NCBI GenBank assembly: GCA_002224055.1
Contig: AZLU01000281.1
Coordinates: forward strand, 1-49,178
DNA from: Pezizomycotina sp. ARF18
Taxonomy: Eukaryota > Ascomycota
Direction of reading: 5' to 3'
DNA length: 49,178 bases
Position numbers and translations under genes: made by a program. Shown piece by piece: positions 12,323 through 24,050 of this stretch; within the stretch, counting starts at the first letter, position 1; each line of letters begins with the position of its first letter. The notes below the pieces were generated by a model. It was not told the origin of the DNA. It did not search any database and worked only from the letters and a program-made list of their open reading frames with translations.

Positions 12323-13342
12323 ATGAACGGCCGTCAGAAGAGAACATACCTCGTCTATAGCCGTGGAATACCGCTCCAGGAGCTCTCGCCCGGCGGTCTC
12401 TACCTTGACCCGCTAACCCTCTGGACGGGGAGCGGAAGCGGTTTTGTTGTCCATTAGGGTAATTTGCGCCTCACTCCGAATTAAAGCCTCGTCCTTTATA
12501 ACTAATTATGAAAATAATATTATTTAGTCCCGCAGAGATGCAAAAGTGGTTACTCGAACCCGATATCGACGAACCTTGTAGTCTACGGTTTAACGCCTCT
12601 CGGGAATGGCTTCTCAGCGCCGGCCTCGTCGGAATTGTCGGCGCCCGCGTTCGCTTGACACAAGCGCAAGAGGTCTCGGTAGCGGGATCGCAAGGTCGCC
12701 GACTTCAAATACGAAATCCAGAGAACTTCCTAAACAAAGTCGTCCTATCCTCGTCCGAAGCCCGGGGTTGGTTACAGGACCAACTATCGATATCCAGGAA
12801 GATGTACTACAGCCGGAAACTCGTGCCAGGGGCTGCGAGGAGTCCGAAAGTATGGCTGCTCACGGGCGTACAATGCATTTCTAATGCGAACGTCATGAGT
12901 ACCTCTCTTCAGTCGACGAAAGGAGCGTTGAAGTTCGCGACGACATCGCCGGATCCTGTGGCAGCTACAGTGCAGATCGCGACGCACATGTCTGGCGTGA
13001 AGTTTGCAGGGCAAACCGGGGCGAGTCTGAGTTCCAGCAAAGATATGTTCTACCATCATAGGGACGAAAGGGTGTGGGCGGCGCAGTTTACACCTCTGAA
13101 GGTGAACTACTCCGTAGCTGGGGAGACTTCTAATCAGGCAGAGACGTTACCGGATTTTATTATGCTACGTGACCTGCAGGATTTAGGGAATGCAGGAGTC
13201 AGAGGCGAAGCGACGATGGAGATGTAGCCAACCACAAGGAATCAGCACATGTGGTAGGCATGGATACAGAGAATGAAGAGTTATGGACTCAGGACCCTGA
13301 TTCACTTCTAGAGGAAATGAAGATATAGATTGGGACGAGTAG
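12323..13342 (+). CDS. Candidate fungal gasdermin-like protein (fungal orphan family), frame-broken at both ends
   Basis: The main open frame is 12508-13227 (239 residues). An ATG at 12323 opens a 44-codon frame containing LYLDPLTLW that reads like the true N-terminus. After about 13213 an acidic tail continues in another frame to a stop at 13340. The middle alternates hydrophobic residues like beta strands (for example VWLLTGVQCISNANV, then a Ser/Thr/Gly-rich segment and WAAQFTPLKVNYSV). No signal peptide is seen. I recognise the family as a recurrent fungal hypothetical protein found near protease and NLR genes. The gasdermin assignment is inference: size near 280-320 residues, a strand-rich body, a short acidic tail that could be cleaved off, and a tail-to-tail caspase gene with a CHAT gene beyond. 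Fungal gasdermins are reported to cluster with subtilisin-like or caspase-related proteases. There may also be an intron or stops between 12455 and 12508. No restored sequence is given. Confidence 0.4.
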
Positions 13343-13697
13343 AAAACTATTTAGATCAACTTAACGAGCAAATTGAAGATTAGAGAACTTAAACATCCTA
13401 CCATCGACGCTATTGTCTATTATATTTCTAATACATTGTAATCGTTCAAGGTTTCGCTGCCGTGCTAATTGACAGCTTAATCTCCAATAATGAAAGGTTT
13501 ATTATAATAAGAGCGTGAAATTGAAAGATAGGAAAGAACATCATGATAGTCAAGTTACTACAGCGACTAGGCATTCGGAAACGTGTGAACTTCAAAGTTT
13601 TTAGAGTACCAGAACCTCTTCTCGGAAGCACGAGCTACCTCAAGCTTCGATGCACGTGGTGTGTCAATGTCTAGGTCGAGCTCCATCTCATCGTCAT
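13343..13697. other. Tail-to-tail spacer
   Basis: Short spacer between the 3' ends of the gasdermin-like candidate (+) and the caspase gene (-). It is AT-rich and presumably holds both 3' UTRs. No terminator-like element is recognised. Confidence 0.5.
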
Positions 13698-15720
13698 CTA
13701 TCGCAACAGAGAAGCATCAACGGGTAACGGCGGTAGTCTCATCTCATCCCAAGATGGTGGATCCTCTCCTGTAGCGACCAGCAACATAAAATTAACCACC
13801 GTGTCGTCCGGATCGGCCTTCGTGCATTTCGGCCGTATTTCCATGCTGATGAGAAGCCTATCGGGATCGAAAATCGCTGATTGCACATTTCTTCAGCTCG
13901 CTGGCCTTCCCGAGGGTACAACTTCTCGATGCCCCATGATTCGTTGGCCTCGAAAAGAGACATCCAGACTGGCTCCATAGACCCTGTATACCCGAATGTG
14001 TATTCAATCGGTTCGTTCTCTTTGAGTCTATACCGCCCTAACTCGTCCGGGACCACGTCTTCGTACTCTTCGTCATCTTCATCCGTACCTGCTTTCCGTC
14101 GCCGGACAGTGACCACGAAGTTGCGATCGTTCAAATGTCTTGTTCGTGGTATTTGCAATGTCGCTTCAATTGCGCGATATCTCGCTACATGGCGAACGAC
14201 GTACGCGATTTTCTTGATAGCGTGGTAGTCTTTGACAGATATTACAGGCAATCGGTGCAGCAGACTTTCCTCCTCAAGAATCTGGAAGTTTCCTTCCGCG
14301 TTCACAGCGACCTCGAATTCTGCATGTTCCTCTTCTTCTGGTTTATCCACCAATAACAGGTTTGGAGTTTTCTCGATTTCTTTGTGGAAAGCTTTTCGAG
14401 CCTCGAAATCCTGAGTGATGAAACGAACGAAGGTGGGATTGGGCAATGCCCATGTCCGAAGCACCGCTCGCGTTCCAGGTGGAGCAATGGAGGAGAGCCT
14501 GGTCTCACTTCCGTCCAACAGTGTGCCTTTAGATTGAAAAGGGAGCACCTGAGTGATTTGATACTCGGTAGGCCTATCGCCGCCGTATAGTCCTCTTTAT
14601 CGGCTGCGAGAATCCTGTATATCGCTCCTTCAGCCACACCCTGAACGCTACCGACGTCAAGCGTGACCGAGCTGTCTGTAGTTTCCAAAACGCGACATGC
14701 CGGCCTCTCAAACGCCGGGGTGTCTCCAAAGAACTCAATATTCCCATCGCCACGAACGAAGGGGTGTTGGCGCTTGGTGCCTTTTGTGGACCTCGACGCC
14801 CGGTTGACATGCTCGCGATCCTTTCATACGTCGGAAGCCTACCCGAAGTCCTCTTCCCCAGCAAGTCTAGCATCCATCTTGTCAGTACTCCCTGCTTCGC
14901 CCCCGTCCCCTCGACAATTTCTTCTCCGGCGGTCTCCATGCTCCGGCAAGCGGTCATGACCGTACAACCTTTCGGATCAGCGAACCAATCTGCCGTCGCG
15001 ACCGCACCCCTAGATCCGACGTCGTCGTCTCCGTCAAGAAGTGACGAAGCAACCTCGTCGCTTTCTTTCATGAAGTCTTCAAATTCATCTACATCCACTT
15101 CCGCGTACCGCCGCGTAAACGTCGGGATCGATGTCCTCTTCGTCTCCGCTGCGTATCCCACGGCCGGAATGACAGCAGTCCAATACTAAGCAAACGCGCG
15201 CGCCCTTCGCTTGCACCATATCCCGTATCCTTAATCCGAGGCTATAACCAGTGAGGAATTTTCCTTCTACCATTGCGTCGTGCGGCACCAGCGCCGTCCC
15301 CATCTCGCTGTCCCCGCCACCTTGCGGAAGGTTGTATTTCAAACCTCCACGACGAACACCATGGCCGGAGTAATGGATATAAACGAGGTCACCAGCTTTA
15401 CAGGCTGTTCCTAGGTTGTCTAGCTCCGCTATTATATTTTTGTAGGTCGGGAGAGTTTGAGACTTCTTCACTTCGGTGAGGATAGGGGAACCTCCGATAC
15501 CCGTGGAAAGCGGCGCCGTCAGCGTCTTTATATTAGCTTCCGGCACGCCGATCGTGATGAGGTATCCTCGCATGAGCTGCACATCGTTGACGCAGCCTTG
15601 GAGGTTTGAACATTTTCGACGCGCGCTGGAATCCTCGTTGTTGGCCAGATAGTTGTCTATACGATGAGGAGTGCACGTCGGGTTGAAGTACGCCTGAAGA
15701 CATCGTACACCAAAGAACAA
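13698..15720 (-). CDS. Caspase-domain (metacaspase-type) cysteine protease, frame-broken
   Basis: The first 210 residues form a clear caspase p20 domain: GCVNDVQLMRGYL, the catalytic His in YIHYSGHG and the catalytic Cys in LVLDCCHSGRG, with the acidic loop EEDIDPD after it. A second block has the p10-like ADWFADPKGCTVMTAC and QGVLTRWMLDLL. After it comes a long C-terminal region of some 300 residues (about 13.7-14.6 kb), strand-rich with an acidic DEDDEEYED run and a WDEMRLPPLP end, that I do not recognise. The frame changes at about 15105 (extra base), 14790, 14585 and 13878 (missing bases), always with immediate continuation; repaired length would be about 674 residues. Both catalytic residues survive. 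The true N-terminus may lie upstream of 15720. Its 3' end faces the gasdermin-like gene and its 5' end faces the CHAT gene, which suggests a protease-effector unit. Confidence 0.85.
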
Positions 15721-16389
15721 TATTAATGGGCAAGGGCAATGGAGTGAAGCAATCTAGGGGCCCGAAGATGGACGAGAAAAAAAATAGGCGTTGCTTCAAA
15801 GTGGATGTTATCGATTTATAGATCCGAGTCAACTTTCTGTGGGGCTGAGAGTGGAGAAAGTTTACCGTCCTTGCCATAGCCCAACTGAAGGCTTAGGATA
15901 CTTAAATACGAAGGAACAGGGTTCTATCCCGTTTCAAGAAATCAGGAAATGCACACTATTGGAAGAGGCTTAGAAAAGATAGTTGCTTGAAGCAGGAAAC
16001 GGTTAATACTATTCGTCGCGTCTCAAATGTTCGCGGACGCGAGCCTCGCCGCAGTATGCACGAATCACCTGCAGGAGCTGTGCCCTCTCCCGCCCTCGGA
16101 GTCATCATACTTGCTTTCTCCAAGTAACGGGAAGGGCCCCGCATTGCTAAGAGCTGCGCACAGGCGATGGCGATAAATATATTTGAGCTGCCGCTGTGAC
16201 ATCCCGCGCTGAGGTCGATAACATTCAACTATCTTAAGGGGTCTAATACTATTCAGACGAATCCCAGAACGAAAGATATTCCAGAGCACAATCTCGAAGG
16301 CCCAGAAACAACGAGGCCGATGGAAGCTGTGAACGTCTACGAAAAGCGGAACGACTGCTCCCGCTGTTAGGCTCAGGGCGCTGAAGGAA
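15721..16389. promoter_or_regulatory. Divergent intergenic region between caspase and CHAT genes
   Basis: About 0.6 kb separates the 5' ends of the caspase (-) and CHAT (+) genes. It could be a shared promoter, but it also contains weakly coding-like sequence on the plus strand (for example around 16025-16160) that may be degraded N-terminal TPR-type sequence of the CHAT gene. No specific site is recognised. Confidence 0.3.
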
Positions 16390-18041
16390 GGAGACCAGGA
16401 GCGAAATCTTGAAATCTTCGCAGGCTATACTACGGCCATCGTGGCTTCTCCGCTAGATGTCGGCGCGAGTGCTAGTGGCTGCTTGGAACTTTCAGAGTTT
16501 GGTGGTGGGATTATCAATTGCCTAAGGTTTGACATGCAGACGGACTTATCGGCCCTAGAAAACCAATATCCCGAGCTTTCCAAAATGTTACCTTCCTCAG
16601 AGATGCTCTCGAGAATTCAGTGACTCCCGGCCCCCATACGGAGTCAGGCAGCGTAGCTGATAATAGCTTACCGCCACAATTCAATCCCTAACTCGATTAT
16701 TACTACGGCCTTATGAAAGACTTCGGTAGAATCGTGATGGACATTCGTAACAAGCCGGGATTCTAGGGGTTTCTGAAACCTCCACAAGCGGTAGACCTTG
16801 TTAAAGTATCAAGGTCAATTAATGAGGCCCTGGCTGTTATCAACCGCGACAAAAACTGGTGCGACGCCCTGACCATTCAAGACGGAAAAGAAGGAAGAAT
16901 GTGTTATGGCTAAAGATAATACGTAACGCTACTTCGAAGCCAGATTCAGATTTTAAGTTGTTGCGCTGGAAGCTGTCTCTCATCTTGGAATGGTTGTGAC
17001 GTCAACAGTAGCTCCCGTCCTCGATGCGCTCGGGTTCACTCGCCACCTCAGTGACGATGATGCAGGTTGGCCACGTGTGTGGTGGTGCCTTCAGGGGCAT
17101 TGACTCAGCTTCCGCTCCACGCTGCAGGAATATACAAGTCAAAACATTCTGGGGAAACGGCACTCGATCGTAATGTTTCATCGTATATTTCATCTGTGAA
17201 GGCATTGCCGTATAGCCGACTTAACGGACAGGCGAGAGCTGCGACATTATGTCTCGACGAACAGCGCACCAAAGTCGTTCTTACCTCCATGCTAAAAACG
17301 AATGGAGCGGGCGACCTAAGATACACCGATAAAGAGATCGACGAGGTATCACAAATTCTATCGTCGGGAGTAAACTACTGTATCAAATTTGCGAGCCGTC
17401 AAAGGCGCATCTCACAGAGCTCCTTACTTCCTGCGCGGTCTTCCACTTTGCTGGCCACGGGAAGTCGAACATGAACCGTTCGGACACCTGTCTACTGCTT
17501 ATGGACTAGACGACCGACCCGTTTACAGTGAAGGATCTGATGAGCCTAAACCTTTCCAACAGAGCACAATGGCTCGCATACCTTTCCGCCTGCCCCATGA
17601 GGGAGAACCAAGACGAAAGGCTCACGTCGATGCGATAAATCTTATGACCGCCTGTCACGCCGCCGTTTCCAGCATATTTTTCGGTTCGTTGAAACCTCAG
17701 ACTTGTACTCGTTCGAGCTAGCGAAGGACGTATACACATTTCCGAAGGATGATATCGGTACTCCTATTGGGGATGTTGCGTTGGCTTGCACAAAGCGTCC
17801 GGAAACTTAGGGCTAGGACGTCTATCCCTGGTCGGAAGCGTAGAGTAGAAGAGGGCGGCAGTGTGATACCGCTAAGTGAAAATGGACAGAGTGAGGACGA
17901 CACGGATAATACAGACGACGAAAGAGCAAACAGAGGCTCTGGAGGAGGGAAGTGGTCAAAGTTGGATCATCATCGGATGCGATGGGCGATCCGTTGGCTT
18001 GGGACGGTTATATGTATAGCGGTGTGAGCGTATGGCTTTGA
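16390..18041 (+). pseudogene. CHAT-domain (caspase-related) protein, N-terminally truncated and frame-broken
   Basis: The order of motifs is that of fungal TPR-CHAT proteins. The linker helix CLELSEFGGGIINCLRF with TDLSALENQYPEL (16480-16590) comes first. Then come NKPGF...FLKPPQ and INEALAVIN (about 16750-16850), followed by a segment resembling W-xx-P-x-G with LTQLPLHAAGIYKSKHSGE (about 17100-17160). The catalytic His follows in FHFAGHGKSN (about 17440-17470), then the catalytic Cys in LAYLSACPMREN (about 17575). The typical end DPLAWDGYMYSGV closes at the stop 18039. CHAT proteases are caspase relatives that often act in programmed cell death and as NLR effector domains. The frame changes repeatedly and there are stops (TAG near 16765), while the N-terminal repeats are missing. 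It may be a pseudogene even after allowing for assembly errors. Confidence 0.75.
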
Positions 18042-21000
18042 TTTGCTCACGATATTGATTTATTTTTGACAACTTTGTCCCTATGATCACGGGAGGTTAT
18101 TTCTAGATACTCGTGTCCGTACTCAAAATACTTGTTCTTTTCGCTTTTGAAGAGCCTTTTGCGTTTTTAATACTCATTCTAATAGGAGTGTACAGGACGG
18201 TTTTGTGTCTAAGTTACATCTAAGTTACTGCAATACTATCCAAGAGTATCAGGGCCCCTCTGTGCATATAGCGCTGTAGAAAGGGGTCCGATCGAAGGAA
18301 ATAATCAGGGAAAGATAGAGTAAAACATGTCAGCAATCCCGCCTAGGCACTGTACTACCACTCATTCGTTTGCTAGTTAAGCTTCGAGTTTCTTAAACCT
18401 TTAACAGTCTTTGACTCGGACTCGATCTCACGAATGGATGTCTAATTAACGACGGTCGCTCGGTTCCTGGGCCGCTAGCGATCTACTATTTACTTATTTC
18501 CAGTCCCAACGACATCCCGCTTATCTCCTGGAGGGGCTAGATATGCCAAGAGAGCTCCGTCGGCGCTGGATCCTACTAGATTTGCTTGCTACAAACTTAA
18601 GAGTAAAGTGAAACATCTATCGTTCGTCTCCAGTATTAATTAATCCCATTCCGTCCTGAAGGAGCACCCTGGGGCAATCTACGTCGAATTTGTTTTTAAC
18701 TACTGTTCGTGTATCCTCCCGTGGCTGAGTTTAAACGGCCACTAGATTCCGAGGAACCCTGCTGAAGAACAACACTGTCCCTTTCCTGTGTCTATACAGT
18801 ATATGTTTCGACCGAGATGAACAGAAATCTAGAAAGTCCCAGTGTAGTGATTTTATATCCAGACACTTATATAACTTGAACAAAGCGGTTCATGGATGAG
18901 AAGGCAAATACCGTCACTTGACCGGCAAAACTACGGCAAGATATCCACGTTTCTTGGGAAAAAAATACCCTTTCCCCTTTCTTCGTTGATATACCCCTGA
19001 ACAATCAATCTGATCCTCCAGTTCTTATCGCCCAACAAGGACAAAATGTAAGTATTTCTTGACAGGATAGGAACGTTCAAATGTCGAGCCGCGACCAGGA
19101 TGTTTACGTTTTCGAACTAGGTCAAGAGTGTCCCTCTTGAGAAGGCTCACGCCTTCCGAATAAATACATAATCGGATATGCAAGCGTGGGGGGCTCAGGG
19201 GCTTCATCATTTTGGCAATATCCCTCAAAACAAAAGTGGATACCACTTCGACGGCCTTACGCTGCTCATAGACATTTCATTACACAATAGAAACGTCAAA
19301 CGATTATTCTCCTTGAAAGCAAGAAGGTAAACTTTGTTTACGGAAAGGTGTATTCCGCGTCGGCGTCCGTTCAGGCGATTCAGGAGAATTATCGATATAT
19401 TATCATTATAGCCGATGGTCGAATTGGATTCGGGATTTTTTTTATAAAATTCTTCAGGAACGGACAATAAACACTAACGCAAAAGGGTCTCGGCTACGAA
19501 TCGTCTTCGGCCTTATCACTCGTTCGGTATTGGATATTCAATGCCAATCCGTGGCAAAATGCAAGCAGAACGGATATATTCTCCTTTGTGTGGTGATTAT
19601 CACGTTATTCAATTTCGTTTATTAATTTTCCCCATGTAGCCCTTTCGATATCCGAGGGGTTGTTGTTTTCAATAATCGTGACATTGGCCTCCTTTGCCTC
19701 TTATTCTCATGCTGGACAATATTCGCCGACGAATCCGTAGATAATCGGTTGGCTCCGATATCGCGAGGGTCTGAGTACGGCAAGCACGGCATTTAATTTG
19801 ATATACAAAGTGCAGCAGATTCCTTAAAACCATCAAGATAAATTGACTGCCGCTGGGATCATATCCTCTGCCGCCCCTGTTCACGGCTTACAGCCCCCTG
19901 GGAAATCGTGGGAATGGATGGTAAACTGGCAACAGTACCCTCTATAATCCATGACTTTCCACGTGTGTCTGGAACAGCGCTGTTTCACTTTATTCCTACG
20001 CGACCATAGGTAGTCTGGTGTGTCTGGGCTGTATATGTAAAATCGCGAACAATTTATACGTCTCTGATGCAGTTCCCGTTTTGTAGCTAGCCCATGGTAA
20101 CGTTTGCGCCTGCGGAGGCTTCCTTCACTCCTATATGTATCAAGACTGGGCGAAAAAGTGGTATTTGACAACATAACGAGCTTAAACACAAAGCATTATC
20201 ATATACTTTTGAAACTTTAGGTATAGACAGAGTTATATTATTCTATATGACTATATATAGGCTTTAATATAGCCAGAATACGAGCAATTTTCAAGTCCGA
20301 GAAACCGGTAATTTGATGGGGCCCGCATTCCAAATTTTGTGGGTCCACCTGGCTTCTGGAAGTCGTGGCTAGGTATGGTTTCTCTTCATGAAACCTCTTT
20401 TCCAGAACACTAAAATGATCCGATCATCCGCTTTAATCAACTAGTCTCAAATTTCAGAGAGCCGAGGCGAAAAATCATTAGAATTCAATATGACACTGAG
20501 TTTCTCCACATGAGTGCTTGGAAACAGCTCGCGAGCCTCGATAGAAAACCTTTCTTCAGTTTCCTTGCGATTTGCTATAGAGCTCTTAGTGGGCTACCGT
20601 TATCCGTTCATCACAAGCATGCGGAGAAAACCCTCCTTTGCCCAATATTTTTCTGGGTTGTGGGGAAACAAAAGCGGGGAATTGTCACTGAAGATCGTTT
20701 CGTGACTGTTGCTATTGGTTGACTTGAGCCCACCAGCGCCAACACTAGGTTGATGATCATCAATCAAACAGCGTCCAAGCTTTTTTTCCCTTTCATACGA
20801 TTTCTCCCACGAAGTTCCTATTCTATCGTTAATGAGTTCTCTTTGGTGGAGATTTGAAGTCCAGGTGGGTTAGACATTTTGATAGCGAAATCTAGAGTGA
20901 AAATACCAGTTTACGATGTTTAGTTATCCCGATAGCATGTTGTAATACAGTTCCAGCAGATCCTCGCAGTCTATAATCAAAATCTAACCGTCATTCTCAT

Positions 21001-22660
21001 TGAGTATCATATGTCTAAAGGCTCAGGACCTATGACGGACTGCGAGGCATAGGACCTATCTGGTCAGGTAACATCTCATTCTCTTGTCGTAGGATACACT
21101 CGGAGGCACTCGTCCGATTGATACCACAACCCACGACCATAAACGGATCTAGCAATCTAAAACGGGTTTCCCCTAACTTCATGAAAGCCTGGCACTCGCT
21201 TGTGAGAATAAGGGAATCGAGTATTATTAATGTTATTGAATACACCTCCTCAGTATATAGCCTTTGTTGGGGATTTTTGGGCCTTTTTAACGTGGGGATA
21301 TCCAATACCAATCGTCCAAAAAGACGGAAGAATGGACTGATTTGGCAGAGACTTCAAGCACGACTATCTAGGCTGCATGAGCCTCCCCGCCTAGCTTTAC
21401 CTTTCGCGGACATCTTCGCCGAAAATAGTCCCTACACTACAGTCTGGAGGCCCCAAGTACACAGTCTTTCAACGAAAATATCAGCATCGTGTGCACCGCT
21501 ACACTCCAAACAAAACTGCAGCGTAGGAGAGAGCTTTCCTGTAGTACTACTACTACCTTCTGCCATTGTTGCAAAATACGATTAGGATACACAGAGTCAG
21601 CGCAAGTGCGAGAAGAGATGCAGGGAAGATCCTCACCCACTTTCCAGGTTTTTTGCTTCTAATTTACTGGAACTTACCGCCTCATCCTTGTCATCGCACT
21701 CGTGCAGACCCACTCTAGGGAATATTCGAAACTTTTTTTTTTTTTTTTTTTTTTTGACATGTGCAATTTTGTGCAGTTCGATGCGGGCAGAGCCAAGACT
21801 GCCCGGCGGTAGATATATATGATAAGAAGGAAGTTCTGGACCCCTGGGCAACCCCAATCGCTTCAACTTACTATAGCCCTTTCCTTTTTCTTCAAGATGT
21901 TTTTGTCCCATCCTTGATTCTTCTACTTGTAACCTGCTTTTGCCTCCCTAATTCGACTCACGAGACCCTTCTTCCTGCCACCGATACTTCGAGGGTACGA
22001 CTATACTAATCAACTATGCCACACAACTTATAAGCGGATATTGGTTTACCATCCCAAGGGCCCAGGCTACTTTCCCCCAGACGTTTCTGTATTATATTCA
22101 CCGTCTATTATACCCCGCATGCGGTCCTGCCACTTTAAGGCCATTTCCTCGGATTGTTTCCGCTGAAAAGATTTTCATTTTTCTGTTCTTATTTTGTACA
22201 TCCATATCAGTATATCTGTTCGAGATTTAGGAACTAATATCACCTCATCCAATATAATCCCTTGTTTGCCGGTTTTCTCCTTACTTTTTTCTATAGACCT
22301 TTATATACATTCCCTTCCTCCTTTTTTAAATTGCGACTTCGAAAATTTACACGCCGTAAGCGTCCTTGAGGAGAGGGAAGAAAATCCGAAATGCGAAAGG
22401 GCCTTACATGACATGATATCGCTAAGAAAGAACGACGTAATACGAATATAACGACGTTTTTGCAACAATACAACAATAATATATCGATATCCTCTTCTCC
22501 TGGGCCGATTCTGAAGTTGCGTGGTTGGACTTGGAGGCTAAACAAATATCGACCTGAGCCGCCCCTCGGGGGCTACAACCTCTTCTCCTCTACTAGTCGA
22601 AGGATAGTCGAGATTAACACGATTCCCGAATCTTCATACCTTCGGCGAACAACACAAAAG
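18042..22660. other. 4.6-kb gene desert
   Basis: No protein family or conserved motif is recognised on either strand. The longest frame (21118-21585, 155 codons, +) has no family-like features and overlaps other chance frames. A T23 tract lies at 21733-21755. The last 200 bases (22460-22660) are pyrimidine-rich in places and fit the promoter and 5' UTR of the next gene. Confidence 0.5.
21733..21755. repeat. Homopolymer T23 tract
   Basis: A run of 23 T. It could be a minus-strand poly(A) tail of a retroposed sequence or a simple promoter-type poly(dT) tract. No target duplication was found around it. Confidence 0.9.
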
Positions 22661-24050
22661 ATGGCCGCGATATTACCGCCCTTGGAGGTTATAAGTAAAT
22701 GGCCAAAGCCTAATTACGTAGACCCGCCGAGCAGAGCAACGCTGTTACTCGCGACCGAAATCCCGATGTTTTCGCTCACGGTGATCGTTGTCGCGCTGCG
22801 ACTGGTATCGAGAACATTCCTGACGGTGAGCCGGATAAGCCTGGACGATATATTAATGTTATTCGCGACGATGGCGGCGGGTTGTCTGTGTTTATTGAAT
22901 TGTCTGGCTATCAAATACGGATGGGTACGCGTAATACTTTTGTTCTTTATATATAACCGTAATATGGGAATGCATAGTACATATGTACATTATTGCGAAT
23001 TGCACTAACAATCTCGAAGTGTCTCCACGCCTGGGATATAAACCTAATATGGCTGCAACCTGCTCAAAAGCTCGCCTTCGGCACCGAACTCTGCTTCCTC
23101 CTCTGCATGACATTAACAAAACTCTCCATCCTCGTGTTCTACCTGCGCGTCTTCTCCTCATACGACCTCTTCAAGCGCCTGGCGTGGTTCGGCGTCGCGA
23201 TGCTGCTGGCGTGGATGATCGCGTCCGCCGCGACGACGATATTCCAGTGCAAGCCTATACACGCGTTCTGGCAATTCGTTCCGCACGCGAAGTGTTTAGA
23301 TATGTACGTCGCTATTATGGCGGTCAGCATAACGAACAGTATAAGCGACGTGTACCTCTTCCTGTTGCCGATCCGGTGGGTATGGGCCCTTAGCCTGCCG
23401 AAGAAGCAGAGGATTGGTTTGGTGGTCACGTTCGGGCTTGGGTTGATGTAAGTCTTATAACATCCAATCACGAACCTATATTGCCAAACGCGTCGGCTTA
23501 CTCACAATTTCATACTAAATGCACAGTGCCTGCTTCGCTGGTTTCTTCAGGTTACATTATCTAAAGCTCATGCTCCACGATTCGTACGATGTTACATGTA
23601 AGTTCTCCCTTTTACCTCCGCATCACGCCTATAATCCATTCTGATATCAAAAAAGGGTACGGCGCACCTCTATACGTCGCCACAGCCATCGAGATCAACG
23701 TCGCCGTCATCTGCGCCTCCGTACCGGCGCTAAAGCCGCTCTTCATGCACATCTCTCAAAACGGTATGCACATGCCAACCTCAGACGTCCGGTCGCGCGC
23801 CGGATCGCTCGCTATCCCCGTGGGGCACAGTCTTACACGGAGGCCGAGCAATTTCGACTTTGTCAACATCAAGGCCGAAGGGGAAGTTTTAGAGAGGGGC
23901 AGTTGCGATGGTAGCGAGCGGAAGAATAGCCTGAAGAGGTTGAAGATGAGCGTTATGGGCGTTAACGCGGGCACGACCGATCACATCGAGAGCGCGTTTG
24001 GGGATACACGATCGGAGGCAGTGGGAGCAGCTGGACCGGTCCCGGGCTAA
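22661..24050 (+). CDS. Rhodopsin-domain (PTH11-like) seven-helix membrane protein
   Basis: Four exons join cleanly: 22661-22924, 23020-23447, 23527-23597 and 23656-24050, giving 385 residues. Introns have GTACGC/GTAAGT donors and a CTAAC branch point before the first acceptor. The product has about seven hydrophobic helices with family marks SRISLDDIL (extracellular or loop Asp pair), the HAWD motif after exon 2 begins, the conserved CKPIHAFW loop, and WYGAPLYVATAIEIN ahead of the last helix with CASVPALKPL. A basic, Ser-rich cytoplasmic tail follows. Members sit in the plasma membrane and are thought to sense surface or chemical cues; the ligand is unknown. It is the only multi-exon gene here with no frame break. 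A coding-like frame continues past the stop (to about 24219), so the true tail may be longer if one base is missing near 24010. Confidence 0.85.

Noticed and set aside
13739-15189. Plus-strand frames across the caspase
   Set aside because: Antisense shadows; the minus strand carries the catalytic motifs.
21118-21585. 155-codon plus-strand frame in the desert
   Set aside because: No family-like composition or recognisable domain; probably chance.
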